Source of the DNA: Thermotoga maritima MSB8
GTDB lineage: Bacteria; Thermotogota; Thermotogae; Thermotogales; Thermotogaceae
DNA: 64,000 bases
Reading direction: 5' to 3'
Assembly: GCF_000008545.1 (NCBI RefSeq)
Contig: NC_000853.1
Coordinates: 882,465-946,464 of the forward strand
In this document: positions 1 through 8,505 of the stretch, one piece after another
Layout of the letters: each line of letters opens with the position of its first letter
Numbering within the stretch: the first letter of the stretch is position 1
Translations under genes and position numbers: made by a program
Notes under the pieces: model-generated
What the model was told of the DNA's origin: nothing
The model's input: the letters and a program-made list of their open reading frames with translations, nothing else
Database searches by the model: none

Positions 1-1
1 T

Positions 2-367
2 GGAAGAAAACTGGGATTTCCAACTGCCAACATCGATAGAGGAAATGAAAAACTCGTAGATCTGAAAAGAGGAGTTTATCTGGTGAGAGTTCATCTGCCG
101 GATGGAAAGAAAAAATTCGGTGTTATGAACGTGGGTTTCAGGCCCACCGTGGGTGATGCGAGAAACGTGAAGTACGAGGTGTACATCCTGGATTTCGAAG
201 GGGATCTTTACGGGCAGAGACTGAAACTGGAAGTATTGAAATTCATGAGGGATGAGAAGAAATTTGATTCAATCGAGGAGCTGAAGGCTGCTATTGACCA
301 GGATGTAAAGAGCGCCAGAAACATGATAGATGATATAATCAATTCGAAGTTCGAAAAAGAGGGGTGA
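2..367 (+). CDS. ribF: Bifunctional riboflavin kinase/FAD synthetase, C-terminal part (cut by window edge)
   Basis: The reading frame is open from the first bases of the window, so the gene starts upstream and only about 121 residues are seen. The visible part is the flavokinase domain, which phosphorylates riboflavin to FMN. It opens with the family signature G-R-x-L-G-F-P-T-A-N, followed by a basic segment and NVGFRPT, then the acidic helix that ends the domain. The adenylyltransferase domain that makes FAD must lie outside the window. The stop codon is one base before the next start, so it is probably cotranscribed with the ECF gene and the sec genes. Identification is firm; only the missing N-terminus limits it. 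Confidence 0.93.
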   Translation, partial: GRKLGFPTANIDRGNEKLVDLKRGVYLVRVHLPDGKKKFGVMNVGFRPTVGDARNVKYEVYILDFEGDLYGQRLKLEVLKFMRDEKKFDSIEELKAAIDQDVKSARNMIDDIINSKFEKEG

Positions 368-368
368 T

Positions 369-875
369 ATGCGGATGCGAAAGTTGACCTACACTGCGAT
401 GTGGCTCGCTGTTGGTGTAGCTCTTGCCTATCTTTTTCATCTGCTGAACCTCGGAAGAATGTTCCTGCCTCTTCATTTGGTGGCCATGCTCGCTGGAGCG
501 ACTTCTGGAGCCTTCGTGGGAGGAGTGACGGGTGCGGTACTTCCTATTCTTTCGTTTTTAACGATGGGGATGCCTCCATTTCCAATGTTTCTCTTCATGA
601 TACCTGAGGTGTTCACATACGGTTTCGTCATGGGGGTTATGAAGAAAAACATATTCGTTAGAATCCTCATCGCCGTGGTTCTTGGAAGACTCGTTTACTC
701 GGTTTCCTACTACGTTCTTGGGGCCCTCATTGGTATCAAGCTTCAGCCGTTAACCTCCATTTTATTGAGTTTTACCACGGGTATTCCCGGTATCGTTCTT
801 CAATTCATTTTGGTTCCACTGGTTTACAGACGGCTTCAATTGATATTTGAGAAGGGAGGAAAGGAGAATGCCTGA
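369..875 (+). CDS. ECF-type vitamin transporter S component (substrate unknown)
   Basis: This 168-residue, very hydrophobic protein has about five to six membrane segments. It has the pattern of small-molecule-binding S components of energy-coupling-factor transporters: a conserved LPLHL segment at about residue 34, a glycine-rich helix, then a loop TGMPPFP and a conserved PEVF-YG segment. No ATPase or T component is adjacent, so it would share a common ECF module encoded elsewhere (group II arrangement). Location next to ribF hints at a vitamin substrate, but that is inference. The ATG at 369 starts directly after a GAGGGGTGA ribosome site; ATG 375 is an alternative. The gene overlaps yajC by eight bases. 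Confidence 0.75.
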   Translation: MRMRKLTYTAMWLAVGVALAYLFHLLNLGRMFLPLHLVAMLAGATSGAFVGGVTGAVLPILSFLTMGMPPFPMFLFMIPEVFTYGFVMGVMKKNIFVRILIAVVLGRLVYSVSYYVLGALIGIKLQPLTSILLSFTTGIPGIVLQFILVPLVYRRLQLIFEKGGKENA

Positions 876-1218
876 GATCATCTACGCAGCAGCTCCGGGT
901 GCTTCGAACGGTACCACCACAACCGCAACAGGTGGTGGCTGGGGAAGTCTCCTCTTCATGCTGATATTCTTCATAGCCATTTTTTACTTCATGATCATCC
1001 TTCCCCAGAGGAGAAGAGAAAAACAGTTCCAGCAGATGATAAGTCAGATGAAACGAGGAGACACGGTCGTCACAATCGGAGGAATTGTCGGGAAAGTCAT
1101 CGATATCAAAAAGGACACCGTCAAGATCAAAACAGCAAATTCCACGGAACTCGAGATAACAAAAAGGGCTATTTCCACGGTTATAAAGGAGAGGTCACAG
1201 GAAAATCAGGAGGGATGA
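868..1218 (+). CDS. yajC: Preprotein translocase accessory subunit YajC
   Basis: A 116-residue protein with a Gly/Thr-rich N-terminal stretch, one membrane helix (about residues 27-47), the PQRRREK basic motif just after it, then the cytoplasmic VTIGGIVGKV segment typical of YajC. It associates with SecDF and YidC at the Sec translocon. The ATG at 868 is chosen over an upstream TTG at 847, because a strong GGAGGAAAGGAG site lies just before it and the family start fits. It overlaps the ECF gene by eight bases and is followed after three bases by secD, as in many bacteria. Confidence 0.93.
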   Translation: MPEIIYAAAPGASNGTTTTATGGGWGSLLFMLIFFIAIFYFMIILPQRRREKQFQQMISQMKRGDTVVTIGGIVGKVIDIKKDTVKIKTANSTELEITKRAISTVIKERSQENQEG

Positions 1219-1221
1219 TGA

Positions 1222-2619
1222 ATGAGGGGAGACAGAGTAAGACTCATAGTAGTTCTACTGGTACTGGCTGGTGCCCTGCTTGCCATTTTCTGGCCCAGTA
1301 AAGGAGGATGGATATCCAACATTCGTCTTGGTTTGGATATAAAAGGTGGTGCAAGGATCGAATACATGGTTGAAGTTCAGCAAGGAACAGAAAATCCTTC
1401 CGATGTTGTGGATGACGTGTGGACCGTGCTGAGAAACAGGCTCGATGCGGCTGGTTACACAGAAGCGGCCGTGAAGAAAGTACTCCGGGATAACAAATAC
1501 TACATAGTAGTGGAGATACCCGGGGCGACCGACACGGTCCAGGCGGAAAAGTTGATCGGATCGACGGGTGTCCTTTACTTTGCTCAGGTTCTCGATGAGT
1601 ACCTCGGTGAAGATCCCAGCAAAGTACCTGAACTTTCCCTTGAAGCCAGAAGAGAGAACGCGGTATGGCTCAAAGGAAGAGATGGAAAGTGGTACCTCGT
1701 GAAAAAAGAGATAATGGGAAGGAAAGACCTAGTTCTTGAAGCTCCAAGAATCGTGTATGCAAGACCGGAAGTGGAGACAAGAACTGGAAGATACGGCTAC
1801 AAGGTTTCCTTTGAACTCGCAAAAGAGTACGTTGATATATTCAAAAAGATCACACAAGCGCTGTACGTTCCCGAAGGAACTTATGATCCAAAGAAGAGAC
1901 TCGCTATAGTGCTCGACGATGTTGTTCAATTCGTTGGTCAAGTGGTTGCAATCATAACTGATGGGAAGGCAGAGATAACAGGTAATTTCTCACTGGAAGA
2001 AGCGAAACAGCTCGCTGCCATTCTAAGGAGTGGCGCGCTTCCCGCAAGGCTCGTAAAAACCTCTTCGGGATGGGTTGCACCGCTCCTCGGACGTGATGTG
2101 ATCGATGCTTCCTTGAAAGCAGGAATAATCGGACTAATACTCGTTCTCGTTTACATGATCATTTATTACAGAACGATGGGAATAGTCGCCGATCTTGCAC
2201 TCATTTACAACACCGTATTACTCCTTGGTGTGATGGCAGCCGGCAAATTCATTCTCACCCTCCCTGGAATAGCGGGTATCATCCTCACTATAGGAACGAC
2301 CGTCGATGGAAACGTGATTATATACGAAAGGATAAAAGAAGAGATGAGGCTGGGTAAACCTGTTAAAACTTCCATAGCGGCTGGTTTCGACAGATCGCTT
2401 TCGACGATACTCGACGCGAACATCACGACGATACTCACAGGTCTCATTCTCTACTATTTTGGCACAGGAACCATCAAAGGCTTTGCCATCACTCTGATCA
2501 TCGGTGTACTTGGAAGTATATTTGTGAATCTGGTATTCAGTCGTCTGCTTCTCGATGCACTTGCGCGCTTCATCAAGCCACTCAGAGCCGATGAGGCACA
2601 GGGAGGGACCGGGCAATGA
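1222..2619 (+). CDS. secD: Protein translocase subunit SecD
   Basis: A 465-residue member of the RND superfamily that uses ion-motive force to help complete protein export through SecYEG. The N-terminal helix (about residues 7-25) is followed by the LGLDIKGGARI motif (D1), then a large periplasmic domain to about residue 285. Five membrane helices follow at the C-terminus, with the TVDGNVIIYERI-K motif near residue 355. The length is shorter than the E. coli protein (about 615) because the periplasmic domain is smaller, which is usual outside proteobacteria. The ATG at 1222 follows AGGAGGGATG. The stop overlaps secF by four bases. Confidence 0.96.
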   Translation: MRGDRVRLIVVLLVLAGALLAIFWPSKGGWISNIRLGLDIKGGARIEYMVEVQQGTENPSDVVDDVWTVLRNRLDAAGYTEAAVKKVLRDNKYYIVVEIPGATDTVQAEKLIGSTGVLYFAQVLDEYLGEDPSKVPELSLEARRENAVWLKGRDGKWYLVKKEIMGRKDLVLEAPRIVYARPEVETRTGRYGYKVSFELAKEYVDIFKKITQALYVPEGTYDPKKRLAIVLDDVVQFVGQVVAIITDGKAEITGNFSLEEAKQLAAILRSGALPARLVKTSSGWVAPLLGRDVIDASLKAGIIGLILVLVYMIIYYRTMGIVADLALIYNTVLLLGVMAAGKFILTLPGIAGIILTIGTTVDGNVIIYERIKEEMRLGKPVKTSIAAGFDRSLSTILDANITTILTGLILYYFGTGTIKGFAITLIIGVLGSIFVNLVFSRLLLDALARFIKPLRADEAQGGTGQ

Positions 2620-3497
2620 GGAAAGAAATTGATTTCATGGGAAAGTCGAAGATCTTCATTACGATCTCGCTGATACTGATAGCGATATCCATCGTTTCCA
2701 TATTCACGAAAGGATTCAACTTCGGAGTGGAGTTCACCGGTGGTTCCGAGATCATAGTGAGATTTGAAAACAAAGAGGTCACGGAAAACGACATAAGGGC
2801 CGCTATTTCTCAAATCTCTGAAGAATTTGCAAACGCGAGAATAGTAGAAGTTCGTTCCGCGGGAGATCCTTCAAACGTTCAGAAGTACTCCATTATCGTT
2901 CCGAAAACTTACGAACCGGATGAAAAGCAGAAAATTCAGGAAGAGATGGAAAAGCTCCTTTCGGGCAAGGTGGTGTCCTTCAATGAGATCAGTGGAACAG
3001 CAGCTGAGGAAATCAGAAGGGGAACGTGGACGGCGATTCTGGTGGCTCTTGTTGTGCTCCTCATCTACATAACCATCAGATTCAGATTCATCTTTGGAGT
3101 CGCCGCTGTTGTGGCTCTGATACACGATGTGCTCATCACCATGGGATTCTTCTCGCTGTTCGGCTACGAGATAAACGTCGCGGCGGTGGCAGCGTTTCTC
3201 ACACTACTCGGTTACTCTCTCAACGACACGATCGTTCTTTCAGACAGGATCAGGGAGAACATGAGAAGATATCGCGGAAGGAACATGGTGAACATCGTGA
3301 ACATGAGTATAAATCAGGTGCTCGCCAGAACGATAAACACCTCTCTCACCACGTTCTTCGTCGTTTTTGTTCTTCTTCTGTTTGCTGGAAACGCCGTCAA
3401 ACCCTTCGCTTTCGGAATGACGGTGGGTACGATTGTGGGAACGTATTCCTCGCTTTACGTTGCCTCGCCTATCATCGTGAAATGGACAAAACAATAA
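2616..3497 (+). CDS. secF: Protein translocase subunit SecF
   Basis: The 293-residue partner of SecD. It has one N-terminal membrane helix, the conserved FNFGVEFTGGSEI motif at about residues 29-41, a short periplasmic domain, and five C-terminal helices. The last helices contain the SLNDTIVLSDRIREN segment that matches the SecF family motif. Start and stop overlap secD as ATGA, so the two are translationally coupled. A hairpin terminator begins right after the stop, ending the ribF-ECF-yajC-secD-secF transcript. Confidence 0.96.
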   Translation: MRKEIDFMGKSKIFITISLILIAISIVSIFTKGFNFGVEFTGGSEIIVRFENKEVTENDIRAAISQISEEFANARIVEVRSAGDPSNVQKYSIIVPKTYEPDEKQKIQEEMEKLLSGKVVSFNEISGTAAEEIRRGTWTAILVALVVLLIYITIRFRFIFGVAAVVALIHDVLITMGFFSLFGYEINVAAVAAFLTLLGYSLNDTIVLSDRIRENMRRYRGRNMVNIVNMSINQVLARTINTSLTTFFVVFVLLLFAGNAVKPFAFGMTVGTIVGTYSSLYVASPIIVKWTKQ

Positions 3498-3522
3498 GAG
3501 GGGCTCAAAGCCCCTCTTTTTT
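3498..3522 (+). terminator. Rho-independent terminator after secF
   Basis: A perfect eight-pair stem GAGGGGCT / AGCCCCTC with a three-base loop, followed by six T. It begins on the base after the secF stop. The T run reaches the stop codon of the convergent gene, so the hairpin may also slow the opposite transcript, although that side lacks a good T run. Confidence 0.9.
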
Positions 3523-4588
3523 AAAGCTCCACCCGACTCATGTTCCCCAGGATGAGATTCAAGCTCGCCGGTCTCTTCTGCGATCCTTTCACAGAAACTC
3601 CCTTTCCCAATATGGAAGAGTCTATTCTTTTTTCCACACCTGTTATAGAGCATTCATCCATCACGATGCTGTTTTCCACTTCACAATCTTCGAGTATCAC
3701 TCTGTTTCCTATTGAGGAATAGGGCCCTACGTAGGAGTTCTTTATGAAACAATTCTCTCCTATAACCGCGGGACCTCTGATCACAGAATTGACGATTTTC
3801 GACGCTTTTCCTATTCTCACGGGCCCCTGTATGGAGGACTTGTCATCCATTTCTCCGAGAAGTTCTTCGGTTGTCTCCATCAGGATCTTCCTGTTCGCCT
3901 CTAACAGATCTTCTGGCTTTCCAGTGTCTTTCCACCAACCGTAAACGATGTAACCCCGAACTTTTTCACCCTTCTCAATAAGGTATTCGATGGCGTCCGT
4001 TATCTCGAGTTCTCCCCTCCAGGAAGGTTTTATGTTCTTTATTCCTTCGAAGATCTTGTTTCTGAAGAGATAGAGTCCCACGATGGCGAGATTGCTGGGG
4101 GGAGTTTTGGGTTTTTCCACAACCTTTATCACTCTGTCACCTTCCATTACAGCTACACCGAAACGGGTTGGATCTTTGACCGGCGATAGTAGAATCGAAG
4201 CGGCATAGTCCGAATTTTCAAAATCTTTCACGAATTTTCCCAGATCTTCGAGAATGAGGTTGTCCCCCAGATACATCATGAAATCCTCGTCTCCGAGAAA
4301 TTCCCGTGAAACCCAGACGGCGTGTGCAAGGCCCTTAGGTTCTTCCTGAATGATGTAAGAGATCCTGAGGCCGAAGTTTTCGCCTGTACCAACTATGCTT
4401 TTAAACTCTTCGGCGTTGTGAGGACTAACCACGATTCCCACTTCTTCGATACCGGCTCGCGCGATGTTTTCCAGGCTGTAGAAGAGAATAGGCTTGTTAG
4501 CGATAGGGATAAGGTGTTTGGCAGTTGTGAATGTGAGCGGTCTGAGTCTTGTCCCTTTTCCGGCACACAGAACTATCGCTTTCTTCAC
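3521..4588 (-). CDS. Glucose-1-phosphate nucleotidyltransferase, long RmlA-type with C-terminal beta-helix
   Basis: 355 residues. The N-terminal part (1-235) is a sugar-nucleotidyltransferase fold: the signature AGKGTRLRPLT at about 9-19, YLGDN near 107 with the metal-binding Asp, and VEKP near 155. From about residue 250 there are hexapeptide-type repeats (IGKASKIVNSVI, IGENCFI) that form a left-handed beta-helix. This is the long form usually annotated as glucose-1-phosphate thymidylyltransferase; nucleotide and sugar specificity cannot be read from sequence. No other dTDP-rhamnose genes are adjacent. The GTG start at 4588 sits six bases after GGAGGTG. Confidence 0.82.
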   Translation of the reverse strand: MKKAIVLCAGKGTRLRPLTFTTAKHLIPIANKPILFYSLENIARAGIEEVGIVVSPHNAEEFKSIVGTGENFGLRISYIIQEEPKGLAHAVWVSREFLGDEDFMMYLGDNLILEDLGKFVKDFENSDYAASILLSPVKDPTRFGVAVMEGDRVIKVVEKPKTPPSNLAIVGLYLFRNKIFEGIKNIKPSWRGELEITDAIEYLIEKGEKVRGYIVYGWWKDTGKPEDLLEANRKILMETTEELLGEMDDKSSIQGPVRIGKASKIVNSVIRGPAVIGENCFIKNSYVGPYSSIGNRVILEDCEVENSIVMDECSITGVEKRIDSSILGKGVSVKGSQKRPASLNLILGNMSRVEL

Positions 4589-4611
4589 ACTTCACACCTC
4601 CTCTTTTCAAG

Positions 4612-4620
4612 ATTATATCA
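4612..4620 (-). promoter_or_regulatory. Extended -10 promoter for the nucleotidyltransferase gene
   Basis: On the minus strand the sequence reads TGATATAAT, a TGn-TATAAT extended -10 with a perfect hexamer, 24 bases before the start codon. No good -35 is seen. The predicted start site leaves a leader of about 17 bases that contains the GGAGG ribosome site. Confidence 0.55.
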
Positions 4621-4628
4621 ATCAAGCA

Positions 4629-4637
4629 TGATAGAAT
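4629..4637 (+). promoter_or_regulatory. Extended -10 promoter for rplI
   Basis: TGATAGAAT matches the extended -10 form TGn-TAGAAT (five of six in the hexamer), 34 bases before the rplI start. The -35 region is weak. It is divergent from, and nearly back to back with, the promoter at 4612-4620. Confidence 0.5.
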
Positions 4638-4670
4638 AGATAAGGAAAAATTTTCAGGAGGTGATTTGTT

Positions 4671-5120
4671 TTGAAGGTGATACTTCTCAGGGACGTTCCA
4701 AAGATCGGGAAAAAGGGTGAAATCAAAGAAGTTTCGGATGGATACGCGAGGAACTACCTCATACCCCGTGGTTTTGCAAAAGAATACACGGAAGGGCTTG
4801 AAAGGGCGATAAAACACGAAAAAGAAATAGAAAAAAGAAAAAAGGAACGAGAAAGAGAAGAGAGTGAAAAGATTCTCAAGGAATTGAAAAAAAGAACTCA
4901 CGTTGTGAAGGTCAAAGCAGGTGAAGGCGGAAAGATATTCGGAGCTGTCACAGCCGCAACAGTCGCAGAAGAGATCTCAAAAACCACCGGTTTGAAGCTC
5001 GATAAAAGGTGGTTTAAACTGGACAAACCCATAAAAGAACTGGGTGAGTACTCTCTGGAAGTCAGTCTGCCAGGGGGTGTAAAGGACACGATAAAGATCA
5101 GGGTGGAGAGAGAAGAATGA
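4671..5120 (+). CDS. rplI: Large ribosomal subunit protein bL9
   Basis: A 149-residue protein that binds 23S rRNA near the base of the L1 stalk and helps keep the reading frame. It starts with the family motif MKVILLxDVPxIGKKGE and the segment [12 protein letters not shown] (about 25-36). A long charged central helix, roughly residues 40-78 and rich in Lys, Glu and Arg, leads into the C-terminal domain with GKIFGAVTA. The start is TTG at 4671, six bases after CAGGAGGTGA; no ATG is placed better. Its stop overlaps the rnz start (ATGA). The small ribosomal proteins bS6 and bS18, often neighbours, are not here. Confidence 0.96.
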   Translation: MKVILLRDVPKIGKKGEIKEVSDGYARNYLIPRGFAKEYTEGLERAIKHEKEIEKRKKEREREESEKILKELKKRTHVVKVKAGEGGKIFGAVTAATVAEEISKTTGLKLDKRWFKLDKPIKELGEYSLEVSLPGGVKDTIKIRVEREE

Positions 5121-5959
5121 ACATCATAGGGTTTTCAAAGGCGCTGTTTTCCACCTGGATCTATTATTCACCGGAGCGCATACTCTTTGATGCGGGGGAG
5201 GGTGTCTCCACGACTCTTGGAAGTAAGGTGTACGCCTTCAAATACGTCTTTCTCACTCATGGGCACGTGGATCACATAGCGGGATTGTGGGGAGTTGTGA
5301 ACATAAGGAACAACGGTATGGGAGACAGAGAAAAACCTCTCGACGTTTTTTATCCAGAAGGAAACAGAGCCGTGGAGGAGTACACCGAATTCATAAAGAG
5401 AGCAAACCCCGATCTCAGATTCTCTTTCAACGTTCACCCTTTGAAGGAAGGTGAGAGAGTCTTTCTGAGGAATGCAGGGGGGTTCAAAAGGTACGTTCAG
5501 CCGTTCAGAACGAAACACGTTTCCTCTGAAGTGAGTTTTGGTTATCACATATTCGAGGTTAGAAGGAAACTGAAGAAAGAATTTCAGGGGTTGGACAGCA
5601 AAGAAATCTCACGCCTTGTAAAAGAAAAAGGCAGAGACTTCGTCACTGAAGAATACCACAAAAAGGTTCTCACTATCAGCGGCGATTCACTGGCGCTCGA
5701 TCCCGAGGAGATTCGTGGAACGGAACTGCTCATCCACGAGTGTACGTTCCTGGACGCACGCGATCGAAGGTACAAGAATCACGCTGCCATAGACGAAGTG
5801 ATGGAGTCTGTGAAAGCAGCGGGTGTCAAAAAGGTCATTCTCTACCACATTTCCACCCGTTACATAAGACAGCTCAAGTCGGTCATAAAAAAATACAGGG
5901 AGGAAATGCCTGATGTAGAGATCCTTTACATGGATCCAAGAAAGGTGTTTGAAATGTGA
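5117..5959 (+). CDS. rnz: tRNase Z (ribonuclease Z), short Thermotoga type
   Basis: A 280-residue metallo-beta-lactamase-fold endonuclease that trims tRNA 3' ends. The zinc motif HGHVDH is at about residues 48-53. Further ligands are probably in ISGDS (Asp near 190) and in NHAAID plus the YHIST segment near the end. It lacks the usual exosite-bearing arm of the long bacterial enzymes and instead has a basic insert, roughly residues 140-175. From the literature, the T. maritima enzyme cuts after an encoded CCA rather than before it, matching genomes whose tRNA genes encode CCA. It overlaps rplI by four bases. Confidence 0.9.
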
Positions 5960-5971
5960 GGGGGCGAAATT

Positions 5972-6394
5972 ATGGAAGCCTGGGTGTTCTGGCTTGTTCT
6001 CGGTGTGATCCTTATGGTTGCAGAAATTCTCACACCCACATTCTTCATATTCTGGTTTGGAGTGGGTGCCCTTGCCGCTTCTCTGGTGTCACTCTATCTT
6101 GGGGTGTACGTTCAAATCATAGTCTTTGCAGCTGTATCTATAGTACTCGTCTTCCTCACGAGAAGGTTGGTTCAGAACTGGGAATCTCCGAGAAAGATCC
6201 ATGTTGAAGAGATCGCTGGAAAGGTAGCTCTCGTTATTGAGACAATAGATAACAGAAAGGGAACTGGCCTTGTGAAGATCGATGGAGATGTGTGGAGAGC
6301 GTACGCAGAAGACGACGATGAGGTCATAGAGAAAGGAGAACACGTGAAGATAATGAAGGTAGAAGGTGCTCATGTGGTTGTAAAAAGAGTATGA
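5972..6394 (+). CDS. NfeD-family membrane protein
   Basis: 140 residues: about three tightly packed membrane helices in the first 70 residues ([17 protein letters not shown], then [15 protein letters not shown] and a third), then a small beta-barrel (OB-like) domain from about residue 80 containing [12 protein letters not shown]. This is the short NfeD form without the ClpP-like protease part. NfeD proteins are encoded next to SPFH/stomatin partners, and that is exactly the case here: the SPFH gene starts 13 bases downstream. The pair probably forms a membrane scaffold complex, though the substrate is unknown. Confidence 0.85.
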   Translation: MEAWVFWLVLGVILMVAEILTPTFFIFWFGVGALAASLVSLYLGVYVQIIVFAAVSIVLVFLTRRLVQNWESPRKIHVEEIAGKVALVIETIDNRKGTGLVKIDGDVWRAYAEDDDEVIEKGEHVKIMKVEGAHVVVKRV

Positions 6395-6407
6395 GGGAGG
6401 TGTTTCT

Positions 6408-7325
6408 ATGTTGATAGCTCTTGTTGTTCTGGTCTTTTTCCTGATCGTACTGGCTGCGAGTTCTATAAGGATCGTGCGCCCGTACGAACGAGGTCTCGTG
6501 GAAAGGCTCGGAAAATTCAAGAGGGAAGTAGGAGCAGGAGTACATTTCATAATTCCTTTCTTCGAACGAATGATAAAGGTGGATATGAGAGAAAAAGTCA
6601 TCGATGTTCCTCCACAGGAGGTTATAACAAGAGATAACGTGGTTGTGACGGTGGATGCCGTGATCTACTACGAGATCACCGACGCATACAGGGTGGTTTA
6701 CAACGTGAGCAACTTCGAGATGGCCACCATAAAGCTCGCTCAGACGAATCTGAGAAACGTCATAGGTGAACTGGAGCTCGATCAAACGCTCACATCCAGG
6801 GAAAGAATAAACATGAAGCTTCGAACTGTTCTCGACGAAGCAACGGACAAATGGGGTGTGAGAATCACACGGGTTGAGATCAAAAAGATAGACCCACCTC
6901 AGGACATCACCGATGCTATGAGTAAGCAGATGAAGGCGGAGAGGACAAAAAGAGCTGCCATACTGGAGGCGGAGGGTTACAAGCAGGCGGAGATATTGAA
7001 AGCAGAGGGTCAGAAAAACGCGGCCATTTTGAGAGCAGAAGGTGAAGCGGAAGCCATAAAGAGAGTCGCGGAAGCGAACATGCAAAAGCTCATTCTCGAA
7101 GCACGTGGACAGGCTGAAGCGATAAAACTCGTTTTCAACGCGATACATGAAGGAAATCCGACTAAAGATCTTCTCACTGTCAGGTACCTTGAGACACTGA
7201 AGGAAATGGCCAACGGTCAGGCAACAAAGATATTCCTCCCGTTTGAGGCTAGTTCCATACTCGCAAGCCTGGGAGCCATATCTGAAATTTTCAAAAAGGA
7301 AGAAAACAAGAGGGATGAGAAATGA
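6408..7325 (+). CDS. SPFH/band 7 (paraslipin, QmcA-like) protein
   Basis: 305 residues with an N-terminal membrane helix (about 2-18), the band 7 domain starting at [17 protein letters not shown], and a conserved [10 protein letters not shown] segment near 165. A long alanine/glutamate-rich coiled region with repeated A-E-G units follows at about 180-245, then a hydrophobic C-terminal segment. Such proteins oligomerise into membrane cages or microdomains. The gene directly follows nfeD and overlaps the next membrane gene by four bases (ATGA), so the three probably act together. The ATG at 6408 has GGGAGGTG upstream. Confidence 0.92.
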   Translation: MLIALVVLVFFLIVLAASSIRIVRPYERGLVERLGKFKREVGAGVHFIIPFFERMIKVDMREKVIDVPPQEVITRDNVVVTVDAVIYYEITDAYRVVYNVSNFEMATIKLAQTNLRNVIGELELDQTLTSRERINMKLRTVLDEATDKWGVRITRVEIKKIDPPQDITDAMSKQMKAERTKRAAILEAEGYKQAEILKAEGQKNAAILRAEGEAEAIKRVAEANMQKLILEARGQAEAIKLVFNAIHEGNPTKDLLTVRYLETLKEMANGQATKIFLPFEASSILASLGAISEIFKKEENKRDEK

Positions 7326-7804
7326 TCTGGTTCCTTGAAGGGCTGTCCTTTTCTGTTGTTGGATTCTTTGTATCTGTCTTCTTTTCCTATCTCTATCTGA
7401 AAAGAAGAGAAAGAATTGATCTGAGTGCCCTCAAAATATTCAACGAGTTCACCACACTGGGTCTCATTTACCTGTTTTCTTGGATGTTGAATTCTCTCTT
7501 TTTTTATCTGATAGTGGTTGTTCTGGCGGTGCTCTTCTTTCTTGGAAAATCTGTTCGCTTTCTGATGAGTATAAATGAGCAGTACCGCATCATGTTTCTT
7601 TCCTTTGGATACAACGACAAAGAATTCAGCCTCTATCAGATCAGAAAAAAACTCTTCAAATCCTTTGTAAGACCTGCTCTGAAGTTTTTTGGTCTGTACA
7701 TCGTCTTTTCGAGTGCAGATTTAAAGAATCCTTTCGTGATTTCAATCTTGCTTGTTCTTGGTGTAACAATAGGTTTACTGAACGGAGTAGACAAGTTCGA
7801 CTAA
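7322..7804 (+). CDS. Unknown membrane protein downstream of the SPFH gene
   Basis: I do not recognise a family. The 160-residue protein has four likely membrane segments (about 5-25, 45-72, 112-128 and 135-152) separated by a basic middle part with KRRERIDL and IRKKLFKSF. Its start overlaps the SPFH stop by four bases, which suggests translational coupling and a role with the NfeD/SPFH pair. There is no signal peptidase site or enzymatic motif. Confidence 0.75.
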   Translation: MIWFLEGLSFSVVGFFVSVFFSYLYLKRRERIDLSALKIFNEFTTLGLIYLFSWMLNSLFFYLIVVVLAVLFFLGKSVRFLMSINEQYRIMFLSFGYNDKEFSLYQIRKKLFKSFVRPALKFFGLYIVFSSADLKNPFVISILLVLGVTIGLLNGVDKFD

Positions 7805-7815
7805 TTTGGTAGAAT
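7788..7815 (+). promoter_or_regulatory. Possible promoter for the disulfide oxidoreductase and trxB
   Basis: TAGACA (7788-7793) and TAGAAT (7810-7815) are spaced by 16 bases, each one mismatch from the sigma-A consensus. The predicted start falls at the edge of the ribosome site, leaving a very short leader, so the exact -10 could be the overlapping TTATAT instead. Confidence 0.35.
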
Positions 7816-7833
7816 TATATCGGAGGTGAAAAA

Positions 7834-8499
7834 ATGGGTATTTTGTCGGACAAGGACATCGCTTATCTCAAGGATCTTTTTGGAAAAGAGCTCAAAAGAA
7901 AGGTGAAGATCGTCTTCTTCAAAACAGAAGACAAAACACGCTGTCAGTACTGCGAAATCACGGAACAGGTTCTGGAGGAACTCGTTTCTGTTGATCCAAA
8001 GCTCGAGCTTGAAATCCACGATTTCGACAGCGACAAAGAAGCGGTGGAAAAGTACCAGGTGGAAATGGTTCCCGCCACAATCCTTTTGCCTGAGGATGGT
8101 AAGGATTACGGTATCAGGTTCTACGGAGTCCCTTCAGGACACGAATTTGGAACACTCATTCAGGATATCATCACCGTCTCTGAAGGAAAACCGCAGCTTT
8201 CTGAGGAGAGCATTCAGAAGCTCCAGAGTCTCGAGGAGCCGATAAGGATCAGTGTGTTTGTAACACCGACGTGTCCTTACTGTCCCAGGGCGGTTCTCAT
8301 GGCTCACAACATGGCCATGGCCAGCGACAAGATAATCGGAGAGATGATAGAAGCGAACGAATACTGGGAACTGAGTGAAAAGTTCGGGGTTTCTTCTGTC
8401 CCCCACATCGTTGTGAACAGAGATCCATCGAAGTTCTTTGTAGGAGCTTATCCTGAGAAAGAGTTCATAAACGAGGTGTTGAGACTCGCAAAGGGGTGA
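7834..8499 (+). CDS. Protein disulfide oxidoreductase (tandem glutaredoxin-like, PDO)
   Basis: 221 residues made of two thioredoxin folds, each with its own CxxC site: CQYC at about 35-38 and CPYC near 145-148. Both folds keep the cis-proline region (MVPATI and SVPHIV). Two-domain oxidoreductases of this kind are typical of hyperthermophiles and handle disulfide exchange in the cytosol. The trxB-like gene starts six bases after its stop, so this protein is the likely electron acceptor of that reductase. ATG 7834 lies after CGGAGGTG. Confidence 0.93.
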   Translation: MGILSDKDIAYLKDLFGKELKRKVKIVFFKTEDKTRCQYCEITEQVLEELVSVDPKLELEIHDFDSDKEAVEKYQVEMVPATILLPEDGKDYGIRFYGVPSGHEFGTLIQDIITVSEGKPQLSEESIQKLQSLEEPIRISVFVTPTCPYCPRAVLMAHNMAMASDKIIGEMIEANEYWELSEKFGVSSVPHIVVNRDPSKFFVGAYPEKEFINEVLRLAKG

Positions 8500-8505
8500 T
8501 GAAGA

